Notes: generated by a model from the letters alone, not told the origin. Positions 46,412 through 59,322 are shown, counted from the first letter of the stretch. The stretch is 64,000 bases of DNA from Marchantia polymorpha subsp. ruderalis (GCA_037833965.1 AP031353.1:10914501-10978500), one strand, 5' to 3'. Program-made: numbers and translations.

Positions 46412-49305
46412 GTTTGCTCACGCTACCTCACGGGGATCAGGAGAGTTTATTCTTCACCTCCTCAATGCGTCGAAAGGTTCAGCAAATCTTGAACGATGGT
46501 ATCATCGTGGATTGATGCGCGTTTCCTTCTGTCCTAAGAAACATGATCTCCAAACTTCGTCCTTCCCTCACGGATGCTTAGATATGGCAATCAATCTGTG
46601 GGACCTGAGTGTCAGGGCAATTTCCACTAGACACTGTGTATGTATATCCGCACCTTCAGATCTACCCTGTTTTCAGTAATTGCATCGACATCAGTTGGTG
46701 CCGTTATACTTTGAGCAACTTGACTTGGGTGGACGAAGTTAATTGTTGTTAAAGACCCCAATCACCAAAGAAATCACATATATGTGCAGACAGACCAGAG
46801 AGTTCTGGAAAAGCAAGGAGTCTCCTAGCGTCAATTCTGAGCACATGACTATGGAAGTAGTCCAATCCTGCGAAATTCCCTACCCAATCTCTGTCTAATT
46901 TAAAGAGAGGAAAAATTGCAGACATGAAAAAAGGCTGAACACTCCAGTATACTTTGTGAGCTCACACTGGGTCATCTGAAGACCCAGTGATTTTTGTAAG
47001 AACAGAACCATCAGCAACATTTGGAGAAAGATGCCCTTGACATATGAGCAGTCACTATTTTTCTGATCTTCAAAGAGATATGGGTATCTTCGAAGGGATT
47101 GCATTCAATCCCTTCAAGGTATTCTTTGTTTAGCCTGAATCTACAACGCTTCGGCTTCTTCAATTCTTACGTCCTGCAGCAGGTTGAAGTAAACTAGATC
47201 GCTTCTTGAGTATCAACGAGTCTCTGACCGAATCATCAAGTGACTCCGATGGCATCTGTCGAAAAGCTTGACTGTGTCAATCGCCCCGCTCAGTCAGCTT
47301 GTAATGAAGATTCTGTTCTTCATATAGGAACTTTCTTTAAGTCCAAGGCAAATGATGGGTTATATACAGCGATGATCAATCACCTGGCGAAAATTAGGGA
47401 GCACAGGTTCAAATCGCATGTAAGAATAAAGCAGAGTGCGAATGTATGGGCTGATGCTAATCTTCTACCGCCAAGAAGAGATTAGAGAGTTGGAAAATAT
47501 TCTTAATGAATAACTGGAAAATCATCATGATGTCTCTGCTCTGTTCTCGCCAACTCTGATTGAGCCTCAATTACAGAGTCGAACAATCCCACAAATAGAT
47601 GTGCTCCCAAGCCTTGCGAATTTATCGAGAAATGTCGCTGGTAACTGTTGCTTACGCTTCCAACTCTTGAGAGTAGTTGAAGAAGGAGCTGAGCGTTCGA
47701 GAACAAGGCTCACTCCTCAAATTGAGTGCGATCTTGAAGCCGAAAACCGAGAGAAACTTTCGAAGGAAAGTCGCTGAAGAGATATTGATGTTCCTGACAC
47801 TGAATGAAGGAATATCTTATATGTTTCTTCCTCGAAACCTTGGGTCTTCTTATAACAACTCCTGCAAAATAAGAGTGATCCATGAAGTCTATTTCCAGTG
47901 TCCTCTCAGAACCCAAGAATGGGTCCACAAACGGCGAAATGACTCCTCAGCTTTCGAACTAGCAATAAGGAAACTGGAGAGGTTTACGTTTCGATCTGCA
48001 ATACCAGATCATAAGCATGTAATCTAAATCTCAGTGTCTCGATATAAATGACTCCAACCAAAAATATCGAGGCATCGAGTGGCCGCTTGAAGAAAGTTTG
48101 CTGCTTTTAGAATCTTGGTGGACAGAAGTTATTATAGTAGAGAAAAGCTTCTCAAGTCAATCAATTTGAAAAGTATCGCATGCCATTCAAAAGACATCTG
48201 ATTGGACTTCGGTTTCTGGACAACGGAGACATGCTTCAACTCTCAAGCTTCACGAGCGCTTAGATGATATCCCTTTTGTTACGTACATACACAAGTATTT
48301 GTCAAGTACTGCTGTGAGCTTTAAGTTGTTGTGGTCACGATCGAGTTGGTATTAGAAGGAAGACTTCGCTGTTGTTCCTTCTCACAGACCATGCCTCCAC
48401 TTCCGTCACTGCTTTTTATCCAGGGTTTGAAAGAGGGCCATACTCTGAAACTCGTGATGTCACATATCACATAGTACATCTTTTAGTTCCAGAATATATG
48501 CTCCAGAATCTGCTATCTAGGTGTATCATTATCGGCCATCAATGCGTTGATCAGCCAAATAGCTGATCAAGCGTAGTATCTTTTCTTATTGGTTTGATAC
48601 CTGATACTAATCCAATTTCTTTCACGTGTGTGGGTCCAACGGTGCAGCTTGCAGCACCGGACTTACCAGTGCCGCCTCTATGTAGCACCACAGCCACAGA
48701 CGGCGCAGCTCTAGCTTTCTTCACCGGAAGACCGATAAAGAATAGGCAAGCTTGCGGTCGTGAAGATGGATTCTAGAGTGCTGGTCTGATTTGTTAATGG
48801 CTGAAGTGTGTAATATCAATGTGTAGGCCACAGCTGCACCAAACCAGACGACTGTATTCCCGACGAAGGAGAGTCCGGTTGTGGCATGGAATAAACCCTG
48901 ATGAGAGAACAGAGGCCATCAAGACTCAGGGGAACTGGATAGTATCCTCAAAGAGAAGTCATTCCAGCTTGCCCACTGATCAATAACTGGAATCAAACGC
49001 CCGTGCAGGAAATATTGGTACACAGAGAAATTACACATTGAGAAAAAGTAGACAAAAGGCTGCAGTAAAGATGTTTTCCGCAAAGTAAAGCAGAAGCATT
49101 TTGACATTTCCACGATAGCTGGCGCAAAAGAAATACTAATTACTTACAGGGACCACGGTACATCACATCACATCACGGTACCTCACATCGCGAAGAATAT
49201 GGACAATGTGTGAAGCTTGCTGCGCTGGATACAAAGTCAGTGAGGTAAATAGTCAGCAGTGTCCATCGTGTAAGAGTACTCCATGATTCAAGCTGAAGTA
49301 GGGGA
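46412..49305. other. no gene recognised
   Basis: Open stretches at 47240-47485 and 47677-48027 on + have a protein-like look (for example FRRKVAEEILMFLTLNEG) but match nothing I know and are separated by stops. Two small hairpins occur near 46968-47000 and 47092-47117. Confidence 0.4.
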
Positions 49306-49620
49306 CTAATATGGAGTTTTCATCTCTTCAACGATGTCAACTTCAACATGAAAAGAATACGCTTTCCACCCTTGTTTCTGAAAGCTTTTAAAATGCGAGT
49401 TCTGTACTTCAATTCTGTAGTTTACACTGAAACGCTGGTTGTGGAGTAACCTTTTGTAAAACCCAGACGTGAAGTCTTTCATCGTCACATACAAGGAAGA
49501 ATAAGAACCCAATTTGACAACCTCTGCGTCTTTCATTAGTGAGTACGTGTGCGGGACACAAGAGCTGCCTATTTCAACGTTTGGAAAGCTGTACGTGTGG
49601 GGTGCCGCCAGACCATGCAA
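49306..49620 (-). other. unrecognised small open frame, 104 codons
   Basis: It begins with ATG, reads MHGLAAPHTYSFPNVEIGSS and later FSVNYRIEVQNSHFKSF, and ends at TAG. The alternation of hydrophobic residues suggests beta strands. No signal peptide and no known domain are evident, and there is no adjacent gene. It may be a small gene, an exon, or chance. Confidence 0.2.
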
Positions 49621-52600
49621 GAAGCGAGGTCGCTCATTACAACGTGCAGGACTGCGCTTCGTAAGTAACAGGACGTCGTAGAAAAGATAATGTGAATTCC
49701 AATACCATCGTAGCTCAGGCGTAGTTCTAGCTCAGATCATACAAGTAGACATAAACGCGAGTCTGGATCGATCAAATAGACAGCGGATCGGGAGAGCCCA
49801 CACCAGCAAGAAACACTTTGGAGCGAACCAGCAGAAAAGACTAGGACAGTAATTTACCGAAGCTCAGAAGTACACAGATTACATCAAAACGGTTACGCAT
49901 GTGGACCAGGAAAACCATTAAGAGGTAGCAATGTCTGAACTTCCATTGTGTAGAAGTCAACTATCCGTCATTCGGAAGATGGCTCTCTCGGAGAACAAGC
50001 ATATCATTTCACAACAATGAAAACGTCATTTCACAACACGCTGAGGCAACTGTCCCATATTTTTCTCATTTCCAGTCGAAACCAAGTTGAGAAGGCATAT
50101 TTCCCATGCTTGAGGTACAATACCAACCAAAATTATTCCTGAACAACCACCAAATGAAGGCCGAGCATCTGAACCGTAATGCTCTTGCATGTTCATCCAA
50201 AAAACTTCTCGCTTTTCAGAATCGTGGACAGTGTTAACGCCATGGTAAAAGTGCGTGTGGTTTACAGCATGTTCTTTTCGATAGATATAATAGCACGTAT
50301 AATCTACAGATCTAGTGATTGGTGTTTGGGAGAGATTGACGTTGAGAAATTCCACTTTGGGCAGTATTGTGATCACCCGTGACTAAGGAGACTTGAACTT
50401 TTGCAACTGGCAAGGAAAAAAAAGGATAAATATACATCACGGTGTGGCTATAGGTACATCTTAGATCAGCGCTGTATATATTCAGAAATTTTATGATGAA
50501 GCCCCGCAGTCCCTAGAGAATGAGAAGGTTTCTGAAGACAAAATGAACGGAAAGAAATTCACCTGCAGTCTAAAAAGGTCGGACGAATTTGTTTCTGCAT
50601 GAGCAGCTCTTGCAGCTGAACCTTTTATTATCGGCTGAGAGTGCTGAAAAGTTTCTGGTGAAACAACATAAATCTCTTACTTCTATTTTAGACACAATGC
50701 CCACTTATTTTGTTTTTGCCCACAGAACCCTCTGTTCTCTGCATAATTGTTCACTTCTCTCTCTGTACAATGCTATGCACATTATGGAGCCTGTAGGCTT
50801 GATTTGAAGTTTCCTGACGATTTTCTAGTGAATGACGTAGTTTCATCTCGACTGAAACGTTCGCAACCGCTGCTTGTTTGTTTAATTTGTCTAAGGTGAT
50901 CGAAACAATTCTAATTTCCTCCATTTCCATTTGTCGCAATGTTCACGATTCGGTTACCTTCTTTCTCTTTCTGATAGTGGGCTGTTAGTTTTGGGATTCA
51001 TGGCTACTGGTTCCCGTCTGTTCCCTGAACGAAACGCCTCCATTATCTACGGATTTGAGACAGAAGAATCTGTCGAGTCCCTGTATGACGGGTCGCTAAA
51101 CGAGCAGGCTTGAATTTACAGCTATGAATTCCAAAGTGCACTCGGTTTGCGATCTTCCAGGACAATTTGAGACTGATGCACGAGCGCAACATCAAACAGT
51201 CCTCCTACAAGCTAGAATTGAACCAATTTGCAGATCCGACGTTCAAGGGTTGAAATCCCTTCACCTTAAAGCAAAGTTCCGGAAGAATGTAATGGCTCAT
51301 CAGGCACTGACTTTCTCTTACGACAATATCAGTCGACTCAGGAGATGTGCCATCTGCTGCACACTGGAGAAAAAGTGGATGTGCTACTCCCGTTAAGTAT
51401 CAAAGGATGTGCAGTATGCCTTGCAGTAATTATGCCAATTAATACCTGGGCTTAGTCATCAAAGATGTTCTGTTCTGTTCTCCATTCCGCAGTTGTCTCT
51501 TTATGATGAACTCCTTACCTCATTTTTCAGTAAGTTGTTAGGCGGATTTGTGGAAGTAAGGGAAAGTTGGTTTCTCTCTCTGAGCTGGAGTTAGTTGGTG
51601 GCGATGCCACAAACAATTCTCAGGGCTGAGAAGGGGCCTACGTGGACTACGTTGTCGAATTCAATTCAATTCACAAAGGCATTGATTCCGAGAAGATTTC
51701 GCTTAAACGTCGGCCGATGATGCTTGCATCAAATGCAAATCAAGACACAATCCCGTTGATCTTTCCAGATGAGTGCAGTAATGCCTTCAGGTCGCAATAC
51801 CTGGTGACATAAAATTAAATATTCTCCTGCTGTATGATGTCATCTTCTTCTCCGATTGAGATAAGAGCTTATAACACCTCATGCCTCGTGCGCAACAGAA
51901 GGCCGATGTGGCATCCATCTCTGCATAAGAGGACGTGCCAGCGATGAGCGAGAAGAACCTGAACGAAGCTGTGGCCATCAGCCAGTAAGCGTTGCCATCG
52001 ATGCCGGGGACGTCAGTGATCAACTGTATACAAGCGCAATATATTGCTCCCATCACATTCATCTCATTCCAGCGCATTTGCGTGTCTCGCACCAGCTGTT
52101 TTCATCGTCAGGCTTCTTCAGGATCCACGATCGATTTGGAGAAATCAAATCACAACATCAACTGTTCGCGACCAATCTGTGAGTAATGGCCACCTGACCG
52201 ATCCTACACGCCATATGCTGCGGGCCCTGCGGCACGTACCTCGACCGTGGAGTCACACAGCAGGGGGCTACGGCACGGCCGCAGGTGAGGACTTCTGGAT
52301 CGTCGAAAACTCTCGGCCCGCCGGTTGGGATGAGGGAGGAGGGCAATTCAGCGCAATGTTCCGCAGGCTGAGGGAATGCCATGGTGGAGTCCTCTGCTGA
52401 GATGGCTGCGATCAACTCAGCTGTAGATTTTCTATACTCGTCTACACCATCAATAATTGCACAGCGGAATTGTGCCTTCATACTACAAGCAACTGGAGGA
52501 TTGTCCGGAGGCAAACTCAGGCTATGAAGAGCAATTTCAGCAGCCTTCTCCCTCCAGCAGCTCTACGAGCTAGAGACGGCTGACTCGAGAAAATCAGTGT

Positions 52601-53457
52601 CGGAGCGTCGAAGCAGAAGCACAAGAGACCCAGAACTCTTCGCGATCCGCTGGAAAAGTAAGCATCGGAAAATAATAGAAAAAAGCGAGCGCGTTGTGCC
52701 AAAAGACCGAACCGTTATCCACCTCCCAGCCCCTCGTGCTCGGATCGAAGCAGATTCCAAATCGGTTAGTGGATCGCCGAGACTTGTCCTCTTGCGGCTC
52801 GTATCGAGAGTTTGGAGGCAGCAGTCGACGATGTGAAATCACAATGTGAATGCAGAGAAGTGTATTATCAGAATCGCCTTGGAAGAACAAGGATTTAGTT
52901 ACAGCTCAAGAGTCTAGAACATCGAGAATATCCTAATCGTTCTGCCTTGAGAAGGGTCAAGCAAGACCTTGGTACTGGATCCTGAGAAGCCCAAAAACTG
53001 TACCCCATCCGAGCTCCTAGAGCCCTGGCGCTCCTCGCTCGCGGCCGAGGCGAACCAGGCAACCGGAATGGTTTCGTGCATACGGTTCTGTACCGATACG
53101 CGATGCATATGCAAGATGATCATCAAAGTGGTTCGCACTCTTCCATAAAAAGGTGTAATTTCGAAGAGCACATGCAACATAAAGTACAATTTCTCCGTGC
53201 TAGTGTATCAAATGTGGCGTTGATGCCGACCTAGTACACGGACCAAAAGCTGGCCTACCTTTCCTCCTGTATAAGCTTTAGGATCTCTGTAACTAATATA
53301 CAATCGTCAGCAGCCATCGCCAATCCCCGCCTCGCTGGTCCCCGAATGCGCGTACGAATTCTAAGTAACAGCCTCTAGCTTATGCGCGTGCTGATCCTGC
53401 AATCCGGGTCGGTGCGTCGGGATCGTGACCGTACTGGCTGGACTCCATACTCCCGCC
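49621..53457. other. no gene recognised
   Basis: Short open stretches only. On the minus strand 52514-52158 and 52092-51787 are both open and read partly hydrophobic sequence, but I can find no splice link or family. Confidence 0.4.
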
Positions 53458-53492
53458 TCATCCCTCATTCCTCATCCCTCATCCCTCATCAT
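53458..53492. repeat. TCATCCC minisatellite, five units
   Basis: Five 7-bp units, TCATCCC, TCATTCC, TCATCCC, TCATCCC and TCATCAT, stand in a row about 190 bp downstream of the stop codon of the RNI-type LRR gene. Confidence 0.9.
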
Positions 53493-53680
53493 CACGTCCT
53501 GCGCTTCTTTCTTACGACACTATGGTTTCTTACGCCACCTCGAGCGACAGGCGGCGCCGAGCGAAACCCAATTCCTGCTTCGAGCACAGAATCCGGCTCG
53601 GTATGTCTGCAAGACCCTATAGTAGTTGGTCGCAGCGGACGGCGTCCGCGCGGCCATAAGCGGAAGATCGATCCGGACGG

Positions 53681-54865
53681 TCAGTCCTTCAGCAAGTCGA
53701 CTAATTTATCATTGCGCTTCATGAAGCGCTCGGCGTTGCTCTCCATGGATTTGGTCGGCCACTTCACCTGGATCTCGGCCACCAGGAACGTGTTGTTGCG
53801 GTAGGCCCGGATCAGAGCATTGGCGCTAGTGTTGGTGTTGTCGGAGCCGACGGCCTGCAGGATGCGCAGGCTGTGCAGGTGGCCCTCCTCGAGCAGCGAA
53901 GCCATCTCCACCAGGCCCTTCTCGCCCATGCCCACGCTGTTGAGCATCAGCACCTGCAGGTTGTTCAGATTGTTGGACCGCAGCGCGCCCGAGAGCGCGT
54001 TCAGGCCCTCGTCACCCATCTTGTTGAACGACAGGTCCAGCGACAGCAGCGAGGAGAAGTGCGGCGAGAGCAGCGCGCTGGCGATGGCGCGAGCGCCTTC
54101 CACGCCCAGCGTGCACCCCCACAGGCACAGCGACTTGAGGCAGCCGCGCACCATGCCGGTCTCGAGCGCGCGCATGATGCTGATCACGCCCTTCTCCTCG
54201 ACCAGGCGCTGCAGCATCAGATCCTCCAGCAGCGCCAGCTTGCCGCTCTGGAAGGCGATGCCCAGCGCGTCTGCGCCCTCCAGCTTGAAGCCGTCCGTCT
54301 TCGGCCCCAGGTGCAGCGACTTTAGCGCCGGGACGTGCCCGAGCCCCAGCGCGCCCGCCACCGCGTACAGGCCCACGTCGCCGATGTCGTTCGTCTCCAG
54401 GTGCAGCGTGTGCAGGCACGAGAGCTTGCCCGACTCGATGGCGTCGGCCAGCGACTTGGCGCCAGCGGCGCGAAGCCCGCAGTTGACGAGCTTGAGCACG
54501 AACACGCGGCCCAGGTTGCCCTTCTTGATGGCCACCGAGAGCTCAGCCATCTCCTTCTCCTCGATCAGCGTGTCCGACAGAATCACCGTCTCCAGGCGCA
54601 GGAAGGGCCGCTGCTGCAGCGCCCGCGTCAGGGCGCCGAAGTTGGGCAGCGCCGTGCTGTTGGGGAACGACGACAACCCGGACTTGCTCGGCGAGTCCAT
54701 TCTCAGCAGGTACCGCGTCAGGTGCAGCTCCGTGGCCCGGTCCAGCTCCTGCACGATTCGCTGCTCGTCCTCCTTCTTCGATTCCGGCGTCAGCTTCTCC
54801 AGGATCCCCAGAATCACCGCGCTCGGGGACGACCGCGGCGACATGTTGCACGAGATCATGGCCAT
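53681..54865 (-). CDS. ribonuclease-inhibitor-like LRR protein (NLRC3/RNI type)
   Basis: The chosen start (Met at 54865) gives 394 residues; an in-frame ATG at 54967 would add 34, but a likely 5'UTR intron acceptor at 54906 falls between them, favouring the shorter form. After a charged N-terminus (SKKEDEQRIVQELDRATELHL), repeats of about 28-30 residues of the LRR-RI class appear: AAGAKSLADAIESGKLSCLHTLHLE, NDIGDVGLYAVAGALGLGH, GVEGARAIASALLS and MGDEGLNALSGALRS, with the LxxLxLxxNxIGDxG pattern. No signal peptide, membrane segment or NACHT/NB-ARC domain is present, so it is likely intracellular; the partner is unknown. RNI-type LRR proteins of this style are common in algae, oomycetes and bryophytes. 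Coding DNA is strikingly GC-rich (54061-54120 has 47 G/C of 60), unlike most of the window. Long antisense open frames here are a side effect of that bias. Confidence 0.85.
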   Translation of the reverse strand: MAMISCNMSPRSSPSAVILGILEKLTPESKKEDEQRIVQELDRATELHLTRYLLRMDSPSKSGLSSFPNSTALPNFGALTRALQQRPFLRLETVILSDTLIEEKEMAELSVAIKKGNLGRVFVLKLVNCGLRAAGAKSLADAIESGKLSCLHTLHLETNDIGDVGLYAVAGALGLGHVPALKSLHLGPKTDGFKLEGADALGIAFQSGKLALLEDLMLQRLVEEKGVISIMRALETGMVRGCLKSLCLWGCTLGVEGARAIASALLSPHFSSLLSLDLSFNKMGDEGLNALSGALRSNNLNNLQVLMLNSVGMGEKGLVEMASLLEEGHLHSLRILQAVGSDNTNTSANALIRAYRNNTFLVAEIQVKWPTKSMESNAERFMKRNDKLVDLLKD

Positions 54866-54905
54866 TGCGAGTCGAGGGGATCGGAAAAGCTCTCCGGATG
54901 CGCAC

Positions 54906-55159
54906 CTGCCAATGAAACGCGCATGCCCCACTGTGTCAGTCGCGCGCTCACTTCCGATCGATTGCAATCAGGCAGGCAAGCAGACATACAAGCAATGTCG
55001 TCTCGATTTCTCGGACTCGAGCAAGCACGTCGTAGATTCACAAACGATCGACCCAGCGGACGCGAGCGTGCGAGTGAATTTGCAATGAGGGACGAGGGGT
55101 GGAATTCGAGTTCCACTCGGGATTGATTTGTGCGAGAGTGAGGGACCGCGTGTACTCAC
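54906..55159 (-). other. probable 5'UTR intron of the RNI-type LRR gene
   Basis: On the minus strand a strong donor CACG|GTGAGTAC occurs at 55160/55159 and a good acceptor TTGGCAG|GTGCG at 54906/54905. The resulting 254-nt intron would lie 40 bp before the chosen start codon. This is inference from consensus sites only. Confidence 0.5.
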
Positions 55160-56710
55160 CGTGTTGATGAATGTGCTCAAGGAAGAACCGACATAGAGTT
55201 GAGAGATATGGACACACGAACCGGTTGAGCTTGGCCCGACTTTCGCACGGATGGGAGAGAAGGAAAGGGCTAGCTATTGGTTCGAACAATGAGCCATGCC
55301 CAGCTTTTCAATCCGCCCGCACAAAGGCCACAGTGCGCTCTGCGAAGTGAGAAAGGAATCGCGTGCATTTGAGACCAGCTCAGGTCACGAGCTCTCCAGT
55401 GCTCAGGGCCCTCGGAGCCACAGAGGGAAATGCATGCGGCCCCTGACTCCGCCGTCCCTTCTTCAAGCGCCACACGGCCACTCTCGCTCGGCCATTGCCC
55501 TCTGCAGCTACATACGCTCTCCCTCCCCTCCCCTCCCCACTCCCGGAGCTCCGATCTCGGAGCCGAACCTGCATCCGGCATCCATGTCGTCAGCTAACCC
55601 GCACTCCGGTTCCGCTCTCCCGCTTTCCCTCCGCCCCATCGCTCGCCGCCCTTGAAAAGCCTCTGACCCCCCGGACGTACTCCACCTCGAGCCCGCTGGC
55701 CACAGGAATTTCCGAGCTCCATGGCCGCCTGCCCCCACAGCATTCCCCTTGTCCTTGTCCTCGTGAACAGGAATCCTCTTTGATTCCTGCAACCGAATTC
55801 GCTTCGCAAGGAAAGGGGGCACTCCGCGAATACCCACGAGTCCACAACTGTTGCTATCCCCGAGTGGAGGAGGAGGGCGATGGTGAGTCGGCAGCTGGAT
55901 GGGACCCTGGATCCCTTGCGTTCACGTGTACGCCCGAGCCACAGCAACAGTTCATACGTATCACGTACGTTGTTGTTGTTGGAGAGCCGAATTCGAGCCC
56001 GAGCTCGGATTGGAGGTCCATTCCCGCATCCCTTTTTCTCAGAACAGGGTCCGAGCGACGGAGGCGAGCGATGGGGAGCAGGTATATTCGTGATTGATTG
56101 ACGAGCATCCGCGCTCCAGGTGGGACTCGGACTGGGACTGGGACGAGCCTGAGGTCGAGCCTGAGCACGCACGACTCGGATCCGGATTTCGAGCGCCACA
56201 GTGCGGCTGATCATCCCAGAGCAATGACCGAGTCCTCGGGTGCCTATGCTCGTCCAGCGCTCGGCTTCCAGCTGGTCAAAGATTCTACTCGCTGCGCGAG
56301 TCCGAGTTGATATCCTGGACGACCTGCTAATGCCATCTTCAGATAAAGTGATGCCATTGCTGATGAATACTCTGTTGGCGGATGAGTCAGGCCCCTTGGA
56401 CGTGCGCCGGTGTACACCCTGGAGGGCCCCGACGCACCCGAAAAGCCTATATAGTTGCGAGCTCCATTCGTCCCAGGATTTGTCTTGTAGAGAGTTCGCA
56501 CATGTGAGCAGTCCTTCATTTCGCTCGGCATCGCCCGGCTCAAGGTTTGGCAGCACTCTTCGGCTCGAGAATTGCACCCTGCTGAGGCGGGTTGGGTCGA
56601 TCGCGTCATCCTCATGCCGCGAGGCACCGGATCGGTGCCAATGATGAGGGCGGGCACTCGTTGCTTTCGCCCCCGTTTTGCACGTCGGGCGCATCTGAAC
56701 GAACACGCAG
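55160..56710. other. GC-rich leader/promoter region of the RNI-type LRR gene
   Basis: GC-rich DNA upstream of the LRR gene (minus orientation). A 370-codon minus-strand open frame (56706-55594) spans most of it, but it is rich in R, S, P and G, has no domain, and other frames are also long, so I regard it as a compositional artefact. A CTCCCCTCCCCTCCCC-type pyrimidine tract lies at about 55529-55545. Confidence 0.4.
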
Positions 56711-57935
56711 CCGGAATGATTGAATGAATTTACGTGCCGAGGACGAAGGTTTCTTCTCTGTCATGTTGCGGACTCCATTAAAGGCTGATTTGGAGTTGAT
56801 TATAAGAATAATAGCATCCGTATTTTGAGTAAGTAGATGGCGGACGACTTTCTCTATCGATCGATCGATTTTTACTGTTGAGGTCATCATCATTCAGCCA
56901 CGAATTTGCCCATTCTGGTGTTCTTTTCCAGGGAACATCCATACTGCGGTAATCTGTGCATTCATCTGGTCTTTGGACTGACAGCTGCTGCTGTTGTCTT
57001 GTAGATTCAGACAGGAAGACTTCACCAGACACACGGATTAGAAATACTTCGATAGCTGACTAGTGACCGATGACTGAATCGATAATGAACATTTATATCA
57101 TAAACAGTCCATGTGCAAAACCTGTGTGACTTTTAGCTCCTCGCCACAGCCAGTCTACTTGTATTATAAAACACAGCTGAGTCTCTCTTCAAATGCTTCC
57201 AAAAATCAGGGAACAGTCGTGAGTAGAAGCTACCTTTTAAAAATCAGGTTTCCTATACTGATAGGAAGATTAGATGCTAGCTAGCTTCCACGGCTCTCTG
57301 CCGCCTCTCCTGCACAGCTGTCCTGGGGCTTCAAACGGCTCAAATCAAGCTAAGAAGTGGAGGAGAGTACTTCACTAGTTTTCTGCGATCTATCGAAGTT
57401 TCAATTCTTCTTACATCATTTGAGAGAATGAAACGATTGAATCAATAACCTGGACCTTCGCTGCTGTGAGACCCTTAAGCCACGAGACGAACTTCAATTT
57501 CGGTATATAACCTCATCATCGGTACTAGAGGATCCACATTGCTTTCCCTAAACAGTAGTGCAACGAAATCTTTCAAACATTGTAGAGTGAATGATCAGGA
57601 TACAGCCTCCTAAACCCCAGGAGGATTTCCATCTCTTTCCATTCTCATCGAATAACGGCTAGCTCTTCCTACGGGATGAGTGCACATTGTCAGTGCCCGC
57701 CGTAATGAACGATCATGAGCCATGTATAGTTTCATGCATTTCAATTATCCATATTTTTCGGTGCATGTTCGACATAGAGATCCCAATTGTCTCTGTTGAA
57801 TCAGTATGTTAACACTGCATGCTCAATCCAACTCGATCCGATTGAATCTTTAGTAACTAGACTGCATAGAGTGCAGCTCACACTTCACCACAGATCCAAA
57901 CTGTGGCATGTTTGACATTAATTGGATCTAAAAAA
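56711..57935. other. no gene recognised
   Basis: Transition from the GC-rich leader to AT-balanced DNA, ending at the left end of the copia remnant. No coding or RNA feature is supported. Confidence 0.45.
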
Positions 57936-57997
57936 ACTTGACAAGGCAAAAGGGGACAGTATTGTGTACGTTATTTCCTTGAGTCACTCATTAGACT

Positions 57998-58170
57998 CAT
58001 ATGGCTCTTGCACTAGACGCTACTTCATTGCGTCACGCTCCATGATGGAGATCTTTTCAAGGGCTCGTGTATACTTGATATAACTGTACACCACAATTAT
58101 AGAATTTCAGTATTCAGGTTCTTGTTTCGGTATTGTTCTCGTGCCTAGACACGGATACTTCTTGTTTTTT
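57998..58170 (+). repeat. probable 5' LTR segment of the copia element
   Basis: TCTTGCACTAGAC, TACTTCAT, GTCAC, CATGAT and later TTCAGG..CTTGTTTCGG recur in the same order at 61386-61540. The match is clear over the first 50 bp and weak later. LTR borders (TG...CA) are not defined. Confidence 0.55.
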
Positions 58171-58478
58171 CTTGAAGTGAAACAGGCTGTTGTTTTTAGC
58201 TGGTGAGAGAAATGTTCAAAGGTATTCACTGCGCACCTGCGGTGAGAATTACGTTACGGATAGTACCCAGTTTGTAATACAGTATCACATTTATTGGTGA
58301 GGAAATCATTCAGTTTTCGTGGTTATTTTTGTAGAGTGTACTGTCAGCAGAGTGACCTGAGTAGGAAGTGAAAGAGTCTTCTTTGAGAGAAAATTAGGAA
58401 CATGCAGAGTGTTACAGAGAACTTGTTGAGTGAAAACAAAAGCTAGAAGGAAAATATGTTGGTACATGCTATAACAAA

Positions 58479-58736
58479 ATGAGAGGGTTCCTAGCAGCTC
58501 ATAGCTTGAATCGAATTGCAACTAGTAAGGGACGGAAGCCCATCACTGGAGATGCCGAGTGCTTGAGAGATGACAAAACATTGGCAGCGTCAGAGTTTTC
58601 GATTTCGGATGGTGAAATCGTCCACATTCAGAAATGCAACATCGTCAATGGAAGCATAAACCACATACTGACACGGACGTATGAGATGTTGTCAATGACG
58701 AGATTTTTTCACCTGTCAGGAATTCCAGAACGTTGA
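58479..58736 (+). pseudogene. copia gag remnant (UBN2-like)
   Basis: The frame reads KPITGDAECLRDDKTLAASE, SISDGEIVHIQKC and TYEMLSMTRFFHL. This follows the copia Gag pattern of a short KPxxGDAExWxxxDxxAxxxIxxSISD stretch and a downstream YExxSxTRxxxL segment. It starts at an ATG and stops after 85 codons; the rest of gag continues out of frame (58874-59056). Confidence 0.75.
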
Positions 58737-59118
58737 ATTTAACGATATAGTGTCTATGACGAAGTTCTTTACATATAGTGAAGATGTGGTAGATGTGGTT
58801 TCCATCTTTAAATAAAAAATTGTGACTTGATTTCCTTAACTCTCACCGGTCTTCCAAGTCTTATCGACGACCAATGACAAATATGAGTTTTACTAAACGA
58901 TTGCGAACATTTGCAGATCTCAGCAAGAAGAGTAAAGAAGATCACGAGAAGATGTTTGTGATGGAGAGAAAGGGATTAATTTTGTTGGAGCATTTGCATC
59001 CAGAAGAAGGCATGGCACAAGGGGAACGAAGACGGAAACAAACGCTGCAAGTCTAAGAAGTGTGACAATGGAAACCCAAAGGCATCTGCCGTTGGAACTA
59101 TTACTAAGGAAAAAACAA

Positions 59119-59172
59119 GTTCCATGCGTGTGGAATCTAAGAACACTGGGCAAGAGAGTGTAAAACATGAAT
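59119..59172 (+). pseudogene. copia gag zinc-knuckle remnant
   Basis: The frame reads KFHACGI, a stop, then EHWARECKT. This is a CX2CX4HX4C zinc knuckle in which the first Cys has become Phe and a stop codon lies inside the loop. It cannot bind zinc normally. Confidence 0.75.
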
Positions 59173-59322
59173 AAATTCAGCTCAATATCACTCAAGTCTA
59201 AAATAAAATTTCAAAATTGGATGTGATACAACTGAAGTAATGCTCGGAGAGCAGAAACAACACGAATCTACTGGTCCAAATCAGTTTATTTGTCGTTTAT
59301 GGGCGAGGAAACAAAGTTTGGA

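Noticed and set aside
53820-55126. Long + strand frames (422 and 263 codons) opposite the RNI-type LRR gene
   Set aside because: They are antisense shadows created by the strong third-position G/C bias of the real gene, and read low-complexity S/R/P- and Q/R/V-rich sequence.
55594-56706. 370-codon minus-strand open frame
   Set aside because: It lies in GC-rich DNA upstream of the RNI-type LRR gene, is dominated by R, S, P and G, overlaps other long frames on both strands and has no recognisable domain. A leader or promoter is more likely.
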